This document shows, in pieces, positions 1 to 8,943 of a DNA stretch of 64,000 nucleotides (the first letter of the stretch is position 1; every line of letters begins with the position of its first letter). The stretch comes from Litoribacter populi (GTDB taxonomy: Bacteria; Bacteroidota; Bacteroidia; Cytophagales; Cyclobacteriaceae). The translations under genes and the position numbers were made by a program. Where the stretch lies: contig NZ_VMKN01000001.1 in assembly GCF_007483685.1 (NCBI RefSeq), positions 186,001-250,000 on the forward strand. The letters run 5' to 3'. The notes beneath the pieces were generated by a model that saw only the letters and a program-made list of their open reading frames with translations, was not told the origin of the DNA and did not search any database.

Positions 1-417
1 CCCATTTTCTAAGGCTGCCAATTGGGCTGAGGAGGTCATTTCATTAAGGTAAGTCTGAATTTGGGGAAAGTCAGCATTTAAGGAAGTCAATAAGTCCGGC
101 AAAAAAGTATGTATGCAAGACCCCACATAACCAATTCTGATTTCGCCCTTTTCCCCAGACTGTACCAAGTGGGTCTGGTTTTTCAACTTGTCAATGCGGT
201 GAAGAATTTCCTTTGCCTCATGGAAAAAATACTCTCCAGCCTCAGTGAGCTCCACCTTCCGCTTCGTCCGGTTCATCAATTTCACCCCCAGTTCCTGCTC
301 GAGTTGCTGAAGCTGCTTGGAAAGTGCAGGCTGCACAATATGTAGCTTTGCCGCAGCCTTGTTGAAGTGAAGTTCCTCCGCCAAAACCGCAAAATATTGA
401 AGCTGTCGTATTTCCAT
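1..417 (-). CDS. LysR-family transcriptional regulator (3' part beyond window)
   Basis: The 139 codons present encode the N-terminal part of a LysR-type regulator, starting at an ATG whose product begins MEIRQLQYFAVLAEELHFNK. Residues 1-60 form the winged helix-turn-helix, with the typical segment AAKLHIVQPALSKQLQQLE, followed by the linker helix and the start of the effector-binding domain (EIRIGYVG near residue 93). The C-terminal half of the effector domain lies outside the window. The gene is divergent from hutH with about 290 bp between the starts. LysR regulators often control a divergent operon, so control of the hut genes is possible, but nothing in the sequence proves it. Confidence 0.93.
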   Translation of the reverse strand, partial: MEIRQLQYFAVLAEELHFNKAAAKLHIVQPALSKQLQQLEQELGVKLMNRTKRKVELTEAGEYFFHEAKEILHRIDKLKNQTHLVQSGEKGEIRIGYVGSCIHTFLPDLLTSLNADFPQIQTYLNEMTSSAQLAALENG

Positions 418-583
418 TGATCACTATAAGTTATTAATAAGGCAAGTTAATGTTATTTTTTATTATTAATGGAATTGGGGAAATTTGAGTGAGATTTAAA
501 AGGGACACACAGTGCCACAGAGTTAAAATAAAAGGAGTTTCGCAGAGCTTCCTTTCGGCGAGATTTAATTGACGAGAACTATT

Positions 584-599
584 CCCCCTTTGAAGGGGG
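584..599. repeat. short palindrome CCCCCTT-TG-AAGGGGG
   Basis: Perfect 7-bp inverted arms with a 2-base loop, followed directly by a partial further copy (CAAGGGGGATG). This has the look of a dispersed palindromic unit inserted in the lysR-hutH gap rather than a terminator, because no T-run follows on either strand. Confidence 0.5.
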
Positions 600-663
600 C
601 AAGGGGGATGTGGTGATTAATAAATAAGTGCCAAAAGTAAAGAAAACAAGGTTTGGTGCTAGA

Positions 664-698
664 AATACTTAGTACATAGTACCTAGTACTTTGTACAA
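664..698. repeat. 7-bp tandem repeat array, GTAC family
   Basis: Five consecutive heptamers (AATACTT, AGTACAT, AGTACCT, AGTACTT, TGTACAA) end 12 bases before the hutH ATG. The left flank CTAGAAATACTT also appears next to the arrays at 53801 and, inverted, at 55374, so the element seems to have a defined border. The array takes the place where a ribosome binding region or leader would be expected. Confidence 0.8.
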
Positions 699-710
699 AA
701 AAAAAACAAC

Positions 711-2228
711 ATGGATAAAAACAAAAAAACCCACCAAATCAGCTCATCATGGCTGTCCTTGGAGGAAATTGAGAAGATCGTTGATCAAAAAATGGCCTTG
801 GAGCTTTCTCAGGAAGCAGTGGATAGAATCACAGGTTGCCGGGATTACCTGGACCGAAAGCTTGCCGAGGATGACGATGCCTTGTTTTATGGTATCAACA
901 CGGGTTTTGGTTATCTGCAAAACGTGAGAATCGAAAAGGATCAAATCAGCGAACTCCAATATAATTTGCTGAAATCTCATGCCTGTGGAGTTGGGGAAAG
1001 AGTGCCTAAATCTATTGTCAAGCTCATGCTGCTTACAAAAATCCAGTCGCTTTCCTATGGAAACAGTGGGGTGCAATTGATAACTGTGCAACGGTTGGTG
1101 GATTTTTATAATCATGACATCCTTCCGGTAGTTTATCGTCAGGGCTCCTTGGGTGCTTCTGGCGATTTGGCGCCACTATCTCATCTAAGTCTTCCTTTGA
1201 TAGGATTGGGAGAAGTTTATTTTGAGGGAAAAACAGTTGATTCCGCTGATGTTTTGAAGAAATTCAACTGGTCTCCTATTGCTTTAAAGTCCAAGGAAGG
1301 CCTTTCTCTAATCAACGGGACGCAGTTTATGCTTGCCTATGGCATTTATTGCCTGATGAGTTCCAAGAGGCTTTTGGAATGGGCAGATATCATTGCGGCT
1401 ATTTGCATCGATGGATTTAACTGCACCATGCAGCCTTTCAACCCAAATATCCATGCAATCAGGCCTCACCAAGGTCAGGTGGATACGGCAGCAAACATTA
1501 GAAAATTCCTGAAAGGCAGTGAAATTGCCGAGTCTAAAAGCAAGGCAGTTCAGGATCCTTACTCTTTCCGTTGCATTCCACAAGTGCACGGTGCCTCAAG
1601 AGATACTTTCAACTATGTATTGAGCGTATTTGAGAGGGAGATCAATGCCGTGACCGATAATCCGAACATTTTTCCTGAGGAAGACCAAATCGTATCCGGA
1701 GGTAATTTCCACGGTCAACCATTAGCTCTTTGCTTTGACTTTTTGGCAATCGCCATGGCTGAAATCGGTAGTATCGCCGAAAGAAGAACTTATCAGCTAC
1801 TCTCCGGACAGCGCGGTTTGCCGCTTTTTCTGATAAAAAATCCAGGTTTGCATTCGGGAATGATGATTCCGCAATACACCGCCGCCAGTGTGGTTAGTGA
1901 AAACAAACAACTTTGCACCCCTTCATCGGTTGACTCTATCACTTCATCCAATGGTCAGGAAGACCACGTGAGCATGGGGGCCAATGGAGCCACCAAATGC
2001 TTCCGAGTAGTGGAAAATGTGGAAAAGGTACTGGCTATCGAGCTTTTCTCAGCAACTCAGGCACTTGAATTCCGCCGACCAGCCAAAAGTTCGGCCTACA
2101 TCGAAGAAATCATGGGCAATTACCGCAAAGATGTTCCTTTCAATGATGTGGACAGAGTGTTATCCACAGACATTGCCAAGTCAATTGCCTTTATCAAAAA
2201 CAAACCGGCTGCCTTGCAGTCATCATAA
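711..2228 (+). CDS. hutH: Histidine ammonia-lyase
   Basis: Converts L-histidine to urocanate and ammonia, the first step of histidine degradation, in the cytoplasm. The 505-residue product is of normal family length. It carries the signature [15 protein letters not shown] near residue 145, whose Ala-Ser-Gly cyclises to the MIO prosthetic group. The downstream helical domain has the conserved QDPYSFR and NPNIFPEE segments. The chosen ATG gives an N-terminus that leads directly into conserved sequence. It heads a same-strand run hutH-hutU-hutI-hutG; hutU starts 20 bp after its stop. A 7-bp repeat array sits just before the start codon, so translation initiation probably uses the A-rich leader rather than a Shine-Dalgarno site. 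Confidence 0.97.
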   Translation: MDKNKKTHQISSSWLSLEEIEKIVDQKMALELSQEAVDRITGCRDYLDRKLAEDDDALFYGINTGFGYLQNVRIEKDQISELQYNLLKSHACGVGERVPKSIVKLMLLTKIQSLSYGNSGVQLITVQRLVDFYNHDILPVVYRQGSLGASGDLAPLSHLSLPLIGLGEVYFEGKTVDSADVLKKFNWSPIALKSKEGLSLINGTQFMLAYGIYCLMSSKRLLEWADIIAAICIDGFNCTMQPFNPNIHAIRPHQGQVDTAANIRKFLKGSEIAESKSKAVQDPYSFRCIPQVHGASRDTFNYVLSVFEREINAVTDNPNIFPEEDQIVSGGNFHGQPLALCFDFLAIAMAEIGSIAERRTYQLLSGQRGLPLFLIKNPGLHSGMMIPQYTAASVVSENKQLCTPSSVDSITSSNGQEDHVSMGANGATKCFRVVENVEKVLAIELFSATQALEFRRPAKSSAYIEEIMGNYRKDVPFNDVDRVLSTDIAKSIAFIKNKPAALQSS

Positions 2229-2248
2229 TAACCATTAACATCAATTCT

Positions 2249-3925
2249 ATGGAAACGATCAATAAGAAATATACCAAGGAAAAATACGCCACGCCTACTG
2301 GCACCAAGCTTAACTGCAAAGGTTGGGTGCAAGAGGCGGCGCTCAGAATGCTGCTCAACAATCTCGACCCTGAAGTAGCCGAATTGCCTGAGGAGCTTAT
2401 CGTATACGGTGGCCGTGGAAAGGCTGCCCGAAATTTTGAGGCTTTGGACAAAATCATCCTGGGCTTGAAAATCCTCGAAGATGACGAAACCCTGTTGGTG
2501 CAGTCCGGCAAACCCGTCGGAATCGTTCCTTCGCACAAGGATGCCCCAAAAGTATTGATCTCCAATTCTCAATTGGTACCCAATTGGGCCAACTGGGAGC
2601 ATTTTGACAAATTGGAAAAAGCCGGTTTGATGATGTATGGGCAGATGACAGCCGGTTCTTGGATCTACATCGGTTCCCAAGGAATCGTGCAAGGTACTTA
2701 TGAGACCTTTGGGGAGTTGGCTAGACAGCATTTTGGCGGTTCTTTGAAAGGTACCTTGAACGTAACCGCTGGTCTAGGCGGCATGGGCGGCGCTCAGCCA
2801 TTGGCCATCACGATGAATGATGGGGTATGCCTGGTAGCTGAGGTGGAGAACTGGAGAATTGAAAAAAGACTTCAAACTCGCTATTTAGACGAAAAGATCG
2901 ATGATCTTGATGAGGCGATTGATAGAGCACTAGAGGCCAAAAAGAATAGTGAGAGAGTTTCAATCGGTGTTCCATGCAATGCCGTGCACCTTTTGGAAAG
3001 ACTGAAAGCAAGAAACGTAATCCCTGATACCTTGACGGACCAAACCTCCGCCCATGATCCGCTGACTGGTTATATTCCACATATGATTTCCCTTGAGGAG
3101 TCGCTTGAACTTAGAAAAAGCAATCCAGAGAAATACGTGGAGCTTGCTTATGTATCGATGGTGGAGCATGTCAAATTGATGCTTGAACTTCAAGCTAAGG
3201 GAGCGATTACCTTTGATTATGGAAATAACCTGAGAGCAAGAGCACATGAAAAGGGTGTTGAAAACGCCTTTGACTTCCCTGGATTTGTGCCGGCTTATAT
3301 CCGTCCGCTTTTCTGCGAAGGAAAGGGACCTTTCCGTTGGGCGGCACTTTCAGGTGACCCGGCTGATATCAAGGCTACCGATGATTTGATTCTGGAGCTT
3401 TTCCCTGAAAATGAGGGATTGAAAAAATGGATAACCATGGCTCAGGACAGGATTGCCTTCCAAGGACTTCCAGCTAGAATTTGCTGGTTGGGTCAGGGCG
3501 AAAGAGAAAAGGCAGGTTTAGCCTTTAACGAGCTAGTGAAAAGTGGAAAAGTGAAAGCCCCTATCGTAATCGGGCGTGACCATTTGGACACAGGTTCGGT
3601 GGCCTCACCAAACCGTGAAACTGAAGGCATGATGGACGGTTCCGATGCCGTAGCCGATTGGCCAATTCTTAATGCTCTTATGAACACCGCTGGGGGTGCC
3701 AGCTGGGTTTCCCTTCACCATGGCGGTGGAGTTGGGATGGGTTATTCAATCCATGCCGGGATGGTAATTGTTGCCGACGGCACTGAAGATGCCAAGGCGA
3801 GATTGAAGCGCGTATTGCGCAATGATCCAGGATTGGGTGTGATTCGCCATGCGGATGCTGGTTATGAAATTGCTCAAAATACCGCCAAGGAGCACGGATT
3901 AGATTTGGATTCTAAACTCGGATAA
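2249..3925 (+). CDS. hutU: Urocanate hydratase (urocanase)
   Basis: Second enzyme of the hut pathway, hydrating urocanate to 4-imidazolone-5-propionate using tightly bound NAD+ as an electrophile. The 558-residue length matches the bacterial family. The urocanase signature with its active-site cysteine is visible as [20 protein letters not shown] near residues 401-420, and the glycine-rich [12 protein letters not shown] near residue 175 belongs to the NAD-binding core. It lies 20 bp after hutH and ends one base before the hutI start, so it is clearly co-transcribed. There is no sign of damage. Confidence 0.97.
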   Translation: METINKKYTKEKYATPTGTKLNCKGWVQEAALRMLLNNLDPEVAELPEELIVYGGRGKAARNFEALDKIILGLKILEDDETLLVQSGKPVGIVPSHKDAPKVLISNSQLVPNWANWEHFDKLEKAGLMMYGQMTAGSWIYIGSQGIVQGTYETFGELARQHFGGSLKGTLNVTAGLGGMGGAQPLAITMNDGVCLVAEVENWRIEKRLQTRYLDEKIDDLDEAIDRALEAKKNSERVSIGVPCNAVHLLERLKARNVIPDTLTDQTSAHDPLTGYIPHMISLEESLELRKSNPEKYVELAYVSMVEHVKLMLELQAKGAITFDYGNNLRARAHEKGVENAFDFPGFVPAYIRPLFCEGKGPFRWAALSGDPADIKATDDLILELFPENEGLKKWITMAQDRIAFQGLPARICWLGQGEREKAGLAFNELVKSGKVKAPIVIGRDHLDTGSVASPNRETEGMMDGSDAVADWPILNALMNTAGGASWVSLHHGGGVGMGYSIHAGMVIVADGTEDAKARLKRVLRNDPGLGVIRHADAGYEIAQNTAKEHGLDLDSKLG

Positions 3926-3926
3926 T

Positions 3927-5150
3927 ATGCTTATAAAAAATATAAAAGAGTTATTCGGTGTCAGGGAGGAAACGGTTTTCCTAAAAGGGAAAGAGATGGC
4001 TTCCCTGCCATCGATAAAAAATGCTTTTTTGAGGATTGAGGGTGATTCCATTGTCGATTATGGCAAAATGGAGGATCTCTCTGCCCAGAATGGTGAAGAG
4101 GAAATTGATGCTGAAGGACAGTTTATATTGCCGGCTTGGTGTGATTCTCATACTCATCTGGTTTTTGATGGAAGTCGGGAAGAGGAGTTTGTGGATAAAA
4201 TCAAAGGCGTAAGCTATGAGGAAATCGCCAAAAAGGGCGGTGGAATCCTCAATTCCGCCAAAAGATTGCAAAGTGCCTCAGAGGATTCACTTTACGAACA
4301 AGCTTGGAAGAGATTGCAGGAGGTGAAAAGTTTGGGTACAGGAGCTATAGAAATTAAAAGTGGCTATGGTTTGACCGTGGAGGCAGAGCTTAAAATGCTC
4401 CGTGTCATCAGACGCTTGCGGGAAAATTCCGATGTGGCTATTAAGGCTACTTTCCTTGGTGCGCATGCTTATCCGATGGAATATAAAGAGAATCATCAAG
4501 GTTATTTGGATCTGGTTTGCAATGAAATGATGCCGAAAGTAGCCGAGGAAGGATTAGCGGAATATGTAGATATGTTTTGCGAAGCTGGATTTTTTGGTCT
4601 TGAGGAATCGCAGCAGGTTATCGATGCGGCCAAGAAACACGGATTGAAAGTAAAACTGCACGCCAACCAGTTACAGAATTCAGGTGGAGTGCAATTAGGT
4701 GTGAAAAATGGAGCTGTCTCGGTTGACCATTTGGAATGTATGGGTGAGGAAGAAATTAATGCGCTGAAAAATAGCGACACGATTCCCACTCTTTTGCCAT
4801 TTGCGGCTTTCTTTCTGAGATTTCCTTTTCAGCCGGCCAGAAGAATGATTGACGCAGGACTCGGAGTTGCCTTGGCCACGGATTACAATCCAGGCTCCTC
4901 TCCAAGCGGTAATATTCCACTAATGATTGCAATGAGCTGCATACAAATGAAAATGACGCCGGAGGAAGCCATTAATGCAGCCACAATCAACGGCGCTTTT
5001 GCTATGGGCGTGGAAAATGAAATGGGAAGCATCACGAAAGGCAAAAAAGCCAACCTGATCTTCACCAAACCCATCCCCTCCCTAGCCTATCTTCCCTATG
5101 CGTTCGGCAGTAATTTAATCGATAAGGTCATGATAAAAGGAAGGTTTTAA
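3927..5150 (+). CDS. hutI: Imidazolonepropionase
   Basis: Amidohydrolase-superfamily enzyme hydrolysing imidazolone propionate to N-formimino-L-glutamate, the third hut step. The 407 residues include the metal-binding DSHTH motif near residue 73, the HANQ motif near residue 240, VDHLE soon after, and the C-terminal ATDYNPGSSPSGNIP segment that carries the last metal ligand Asp. The start lies one base after the hutU stop, which indicates translational coupling. The next gene, hutG, is separated by 61 bp, mostly a heptamer repeat array, so this boundary may be the weakest link in the operon. Confidence 0.95.
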   Translation: MLIKNIKELFGVREETVFLKGKEMASLPSIKNAFLRIEGDSIVDYGKMEDLSAQNGEEEIDAEGQFILPAWCDSHTHLVFDGSREEEFVDKIKGVSYEEIAKKGGGILNSAKRLQSASEDSLYEQAWKRLQEVKSLGTGAIEIKSGYGLTVEAELKMLRVIRRLRENSDVAIKATFLGAHAYPMEYKENHQGYLDLVCNEMMPKVAEEGLAEYVDMFCEAGFFGLEESQQVIDAAKKHGLKVKLHANQLQNSGGVQLGVKNGAVSVDHLECMGEEEINALKNSDTIPTLLPFAAFFLRFPFQPARRMIDAGLGVALATDYNPGSSPSGNIPLMIAMSCIQMKMTPEEAINAATINGAFAMGVENEMGSITKGKKANLIFTKPIPSLAYLPYAFGSNLIDKVMIKGRF

Positions 5151-5171
5151 AAAGCCTTCCCTTTCCTCAAA

Positions 5172-5206
5172 ACATCCAACACCCGACATCCGACATCCAA
5201 CCTCCC
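5172..5206. repeat. 7-bp tandem repeat array, ACATCCG family, inside the hut operon
   Basis: Five heptamers (ACATCCA, ACACCCG, ACATCCG, ACATCCA, ACCTCCC) run up to five bases before the hutG start codon. The array therefore occupies the ribosome-binding region of hutG between hutI and hutG. It is C-rich and contains no purine-rich Shine-Dalgarno sequence. Confidence 0.85.
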
Positions 5207-5211
5207 TCCCC

Positions 5212-6210
5212 ATGAACCACTTCCATCCTTTCACTTCAGAAAATCTAAAAGAAATCGTAAACCCCCGAGAAAATGAAACCAAACTTGGCGAGAAAATCAG
5301 GACTGGTTTTGAGGGCGAAAAATATGTGTTGCTCGGCATCCCCGAATCCATTGGCGTGAAAGGAAATCTTGGCGTTGGCGGAACGGAAACTTTATGGCCG
5401 GAATTTTTGAAAGCTTTTCTCAATATTCAAAGCACCGCTAAATTCCGTGGTGATGAAATTTCTGTGGTCGGGCATTTTGATTTCAAGGGCTTGCTTGAAG
5501 GACAGAAACTGCCTGTGGATAACTATCGAAAAGCAGTCGAAATTATCGATGCCGAGGTGAGTTCTTTAATTAAGGAAATAGTATTAAAAGGGAAAATTCC
5601 CATTATCATTGGGGGTGGACATAACAATTGTTACCCGATTTTGAAAGGTGTGAATGAAGGGCTTACTTCCATCGGTGTTTTATCAACAGTAGGTATGAAT
5701 GCGATAAACCTTGATGCCCATTCCGATTTTAGACAGAAGGAAGGAAGGCACAGTGGTAATGGTTTTCGGTATGCTTATGAGGCCGGTTATCTGAAAAATT
5801 ACGCCATCGTGGGTTTGCATGAAAATTATAACAGTCAAGAAATATTGGAAGAGCTTGCTGATAATGAAAATATGCATTTCAGCTTGTTTGAGGATGTTTT
5901 TATAAGAGAGGAGAAGAGTTATCCACAGTGCTTGGATGAGGCAATCAGTTTTACTCAGGACCAAATCACAGGCATCGAGTTGGACCTGGATTGTATAGAG
6001 GGGGTGCTTTCTAGTGCGGCCACTCCATCAGGAATCAGCAGTGTGCAGGCAAGGCAATACCTCTATCATACGGCCAAAAGGTGTCGAGTTGGCTATGTGC
6101 ACATTTGTGAGGGAGCTGTACAGATGGAAAATGGACAAAAAAAACCAGGTACCGCCAAACTGGTCAGTTACCTGGTAAGTGATTTTATTAAGGCTAATCT
6201 TACTGCTTAA
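5212..6210 (+). CDS. hutG: Formimidoylglutamase, arginase/ureohydrolase family
   Basis: Predicted to hydrolyse N-formimino-L-glutamate to glutamate and formamide, completing the pathway. The 332-residue product has the three binuclear-manganese motifs of the arginase fold: GGGHNN near residue 135, DAHSD near 168 and ELDLDCIE near 258. Position at the end of the hut operon supports the formiminoglutamase assignment over arginase or agmatinase. The sequence is diverged from classical HutG, so substrate assignment rests partly on context. It overlaps the convergent gldD by 11 bp at the 3' end. The ribosome-binding region is replaced by a C-rich 7-bp repeat array. Confidence 0.87.
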   Translation: MNHFHPFTSENLKEIVNPRENETKLGEKIRTGFEGEKYVLLGIPESIGVKGNLGVGGTETLWPEFLKAFLNIQSTAKFRGDEISVVGHFDFKGLLEGQKLPVDNYRKAVEIIDAEVSSLIKEIVLKGKIPIIIGGGHNNCYPILKGVNEGLTSIGVLSTVGMNAINLDAHSDFRQKEGRHSGNGFRYAYEAGYLKNYAIVGLHENYNSQEILEELADNENMHFSLFEDVFIREEKSYPQCLDEAISFTQDQITGIELDLDCIEGVLSSAATPSGISSVQARQYLYHTAKRCRVGYVHICEGAVQMENGQKKPGTAKLVSYLVSDFIKANLTA

Positions 6211-6772
6211 ATTCCAGTGTGTTCATCAGATGCATCATATCTACTTTGATGTATTCAATTACAGGAGCCAGAGAATCATTTTTATGAGCAACATTGAAAT
6301 ATAGGGCGCCTCGGAGAAAATGCTGGGTGGAATCGGTCACAAAGAATTGAAACTGTGTAGGGACCTCACCTGAAAGTTCAGCTACCACGCCAGTGTAACC
6401 TTTAGGTGTCCTCAATACCGATTCATCGATTCCGTAGGCTTTGACTTGATGCTTTGAGGTAAGATTAATGGCATCAGACAGGTAACTTTTTAATCTTTCC
6501 TCTTGCCCATCAATAGGCTTGTAGGTAAGGTGTACTTTTGCCTCCATGTCCTGATAATTGAGGTTAATCCAAGCTTCCTGGTCGGGGTTGAACTCATCGG
6601 ATTCGACAAGACTGTGTGCGGAATGCTCAAAACTATAAGGAAAATTTTCCGCCAATTTTTCAAATTCCCGCTCAGGCAAGTCGATGCGGTTAAATCCTTT
6701 GGGTTTGGGAAGGTAATCCGAACCGCAGGCCATACACAAGGATATACAGGTAAGAAGGAATAGTTTTTTCAT
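6200..6772 (-). CDS. gldD: Gliding motility lipoprotein GldD
   Basis: A 190-residue lipoprotein with a signal peptide ending in a lipobox (CISLCMACGS, cysteine near residue 16), followed by the characteristic GldD opening DYLPKPKGFNRIDLPE. GldD is required for Bacteroidota gliding and for function of the type IX secretion and gliding machinery; it is anchored by lipid in the envelope and its exact role is not known. The gene stands alone, convergent with hutG (11-bp overlap) and divergent from the ferric-reductase-like gene. The assignment rests on recognising the N-terminal block and size. Confidence 0.85.
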   Translation of the reverse strand: MKKLFLLTCISLCMACGSDYLPKPKGFNRIDLPEREFEKLAENFPYSFEHSAHSLVESDEFNPDQEAWINLNYQDMEAKVHLTYKPIDGQEERLKSYLSDAINLTSKHQVKAYGIDESVLRTPKGYTGVVAELSGEVPTQFQFFVTDSTQHFLRGALYFNVAHKNDSLAPVIEYIKVDMMHLMNTLEFKQ

Positions 6773-6945
6773 AGGGCTTCAAAGATAGGGAAACCATTGC
6801 GAATGCCGGAAAATTCCGTTTGATAACATAAATCTTTCCACCTCTGTTTCATAAATTTTAACAGTTTGCGAGTTTGGCAGTTAATTGGAGAGTATGGTTA
6901 AAGATTTTTAAACCGTTTGGCAACCTAAACCTACCACACGAACCT

Positions 6946-8256
6946 ATGAAGTATAGCTTAAGTAAAGCATTTTTATGGTTGGGCCTTTATACCCTCCTTG
7001 CCCTTTTACCTCTTGGAATAGCTTTATTGGGCGACAGGCCCGGTTATCGCTCATTTTGGATAGAATTTGGAGTGGCCATGGGGTTTATAGGTTTATCCAC
7101 GATGGGTTTGCAGGCAGTATTTAGTGGCAGGTACAAATTTATTGCTCCTACATTTGGGATGGACAATATTCTGCAGTTTCACCGTGAGATCGGAATCATT
7201 TCTTTTTTCTTTGTGCTCGCTCATCCCGTTATATTGCTTATCGCAGATCCGGAATTCATCAAATACTTCGATCCCACGGTTAATTTTCCCCGGGCATTGG
7301 CTTTGAGCTTTGCAAGTGTTGGTATTATCGCCATCACCGTTACCAGCTTGTGGCGCGAGTCCTTTAAGCTGAATTACGAATGGTGGAGGCTTATCCACAG
7401 TGGGGTGGGTGCTTTACTTGTTTTTGTTGGGATTACCCACTCCATCCAAGTAGCCCATTATCTGGATGAACTTTGGAAGCAGATTGCTATTGTTGTATTG
7501 ATGGGGATTTGCGTTTATGCGGTAATTCATACCCGCTTGGTCAGACTCTATCTGAATGGAAAAAAGCCCTACAGGGTGGTAGATATTAAGGCCGAGCGTG
7601 GGGAAAGTTATACCATGACCATTGAGGCCGATGGGTTTAAAAGAGCCGATTTTATTTCAGGACAGTTTTTTTGGATGACTGTTGGAGACAAAGTATTCAC
7701 CCTCCAGCAACATCCTTTTTCCATTGTGTCTAGCGATGAGGATGATAAAATTTGCTTTACTGCAAAGGTATTGGGGGATTTTACTGCCACTTGGGAGAAT
7801 ATGAAACCCGGAACAAAGGTGGTTTTGGAAGGGCCTTTTGGTTCTTTTACTCCAAAAGGCACTGATCCCTTGTTTATGATCATGGGGGGAATAGGTGTTA
7901 CTCCGGGATTAAGCATGTTGAGAAGTATGGTAGACCGAAAGGATAATAGGGAAATCATACTTATCTATGCCAATGAAAATTGGGAAGAAACTACCTTCCG
8001 TGAAGAATTAGAAGAATTGGACAAACTTCCCAATATTCAAATTATTAATGTTGTGGATAATCCACCTCATGGATATGTTGGTGAAACAGGTTTCGTAGAT
8101 GAGGAGATGATTAAAAAGCATTTGCCTAAAGACAGGAATGATTTTGTGTATTACATCTGTGGTCCTGAGCCATTAATGGATGTAAGTGAAAAATCACTTA
8201 AAAAATTGGGGGTGGATTGGAGACGTATTTATTCTGAAAGATTTGAAATAGTGTAA
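6946..8256 (+). CDS. Ferric-reductase-like transmembrane flavocytochrome / ferredoxin reductase-type oxidoreductase
   Basis: About 436 residues from the ATG at 6946 (an in-frame TTG at 6874 would add 24 poorly hydrophobic residues). The N-terminal half has about six membrane helices with paired histidines for haem (HREIGIISFFFVLAHP; WWRLIHSGVGALLVFVGITH). The C-terminal half is an FAD/NAD(P)-binding module with HPFSIVSS (flavin), MGGIGVTPG (nucleotide) and YYICGPEPLM. The family passes electrons from cytoplasmic NAD(P)H across the membrane to metal ions, oxygen or a partner; the acceptor here is unknown. A possible 30-codon membrane peptide starts 1 bp after its stop. Confidence 0.85.
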   Translation: MKYSLSKAFLWLGLYTLLALLPLGIALLGDRPGYRSFWIEFGVAMGFIGLSTMGLQAVFSGRYKFIAPTFGMDNILQFHREIGIISFFFVLAHPVILLIADPEFIKYFDPTVNFPRALALSFASVGIIAITVTSLWRESFKLNYEWWRLIHSGVGALLVFVGITHSIQVAHYLDELWKQIAIVVLMGICVYAVIHTRLVRLYLNGKKPYRVVDIKAERGESYTMTIEADGFKRADFISGQFFWMTVGDKVFTLQQHPFSIVSSDEDDKICFTAKVLGDFTATWENMKPGTKVVLEGPFGSFTPKGTDPLFMIMGGIGVTPGLSMLRSMVDRKDNREIILIYANENWEETTFREELEELDKLPNIQIINVVDNPPHGYVGETGFVDEEMIKKHLPKDRNDFVYYICGPEPLMDVSEKSLKKLGVDWRRIYSERFEIV

Positions 8257-8257
8257 T

Positions 8258-8350
8258 ATGTATAATATACTTTATAAAAATATACGGGCTATTGCCTATG
8301 TGATAGGAGCTATTTTGGTGGGATTTAGTGTGTGGTTTGCGATGGGGTGA
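8258..8350 (+). CDS. Possible 30-residue single-helix membrane peptide
   Basis: The ATG lies one base after the stop of the flavocytochrome gene and opens a 30-codon frame. The product has a basic N-terminus (MYNILYKNIR), then a hydrophobic helix of about 18 residues (AYVIGAILVGFSVWFAMG), and stops. The tight spacing and the positive-inside topology look like a real accessory subunit of the upstream redox protein. The frame is short enough to be chance, and I do not recognise a family. A hairpin terminator follows at 8371. Confidence 0.45.
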   Translation: MYNILYKNIRAIAYVIGAILVGFSVWFAMG

Positions 8351-8370
8351 GTAGAGAAAAGAAAAAAAGT

Positions 8371-8418
8371 AAAACCTGCCAGGTTTATAATATTTTTGAT
8401 GAAAACCTAGCAGGTTTT
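8371..8418. terminator. Terminator-like hairpin with ACCTGCCAGGT / ACCTAGCAGGT arms
   Basis: Inverted arms AAAACCTGCCAGGT and ACCTAGCAGGTTTT lie about 20 bases apart between the + strand flavocytochrome unit and the convergent purE stop. It can work in both directions, having A- and T-runs on both sides. The same stem recurs at 55425 and 62511. Confidence 0.65.
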
Positions 8419-8427
8419 ATTGTTCAA

Positions 8428-8943
8428 TCAATCCTCCATCCTATCTCTCCAACCTTTCATTTCCACTTCTCGGGCACTTTCTTCTACTTTTTCCTTGAGT
8501 TCTTTTTTGAACTTATCGAGATTTTCAGCTATTCGAGCATCAAATGCCCCTATCATGGATGCAGCAAGAATGCCCGCGTTTTTGGCGCCATCCAGGGCTA
8601 CAGTTGCTACAGGTATTCCGCCTGGCATCTGGAGGATGGAAAGGATACTGTCCCATCCATCAATAGAGTTGGAGGATTTTACCGGTACGCCAATTACAGG
8701 AAGTGACGTTAGTGAAGCCACCATTCCTGGAAGATGGGCTGCTCCCCCTGCTCCGGCAATGATAACCTTAATTCCTCTTTTACGTGCGTTTTCTGCATAA
8801 TTGACCATCCTCATGGGGGTGCGGTGGGCCGACACAATTGTCAACTCATAGCTTACTCCCAACTCATCCAATGCCTTTGCGGCTTCCGACATTATGGGCA
8901 AATCGGATTTGCTTCCCATGATGATGCCTACTTGTTTGCTCAT
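8428..8943 (-). CDS. purE: N5-carboxyaminoimidazole ribonucleotide mutase
   Basis: Class I PurE: converts N5-CAIR to CAIR in de novo purine synthesis. The 171 residues start at [10 protein letters not shown] and carry the substrate-binding SAHRTP motif near residue 42 and the [11 protein letters not shown] segment near residue 66. Class I PurE works with the PurK carboxylase, and purK lies directly upstream on the same strand with a 4-bp ATGA stop-start overlap, which means translational coupling. The C-terminal extension is rich in charged residues ([12 protein letters not shown]), as in many bacterial homologues. Confidence 0.97.
   Translation of the reverse strand: MSKQVGIIMGSKSDLPIMSEAAKALDELGVSYELTIVSAHRTPMRMVNYAENARKRGIKVIIAGAGGAAHLPGMVASLTSLPVIGVPVKSSNSIDGWDSILSILQMPGGIPVATVALDGAKNAGILAASMIGAFDARIAENLDKFKKELKEKVEESAREVEMKGWRDRMED

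Larger units (their letters stand above)
418..710. other. lysR-hutH divergent intergenic region with dispersed repeats
   Basis: This 293-bp gap must hold the promoters of both divergent genes, but much of it is repeat material. It contains a copy of the composite element (AGTTTCGCAGAG at 536-547), a CCCCCTT/AAGGGGG hairpin at 584-599 and a GTAC-type 7-bp array at 664-698. The stretch nearest lysR (about 420-500) is AT-rich and is the most likely unique regulatory DNA. I see no convincing Bacteroidota TAnnTTTG box with a paired upstream TTG. Confidence 0.6.

Noticed and set aside
242-424. Minus-strand 60-codon frame over the LysR gene
   Set aside because: It overlaps the LysR reading frame, which has clear helix-turn-helix conservation in another frame.
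8332-8800. Two plus-strand frames opposite purE
   Set aside because: They are antisense shadows of purE and of the hairpin; purE is conserved on the minus strand.
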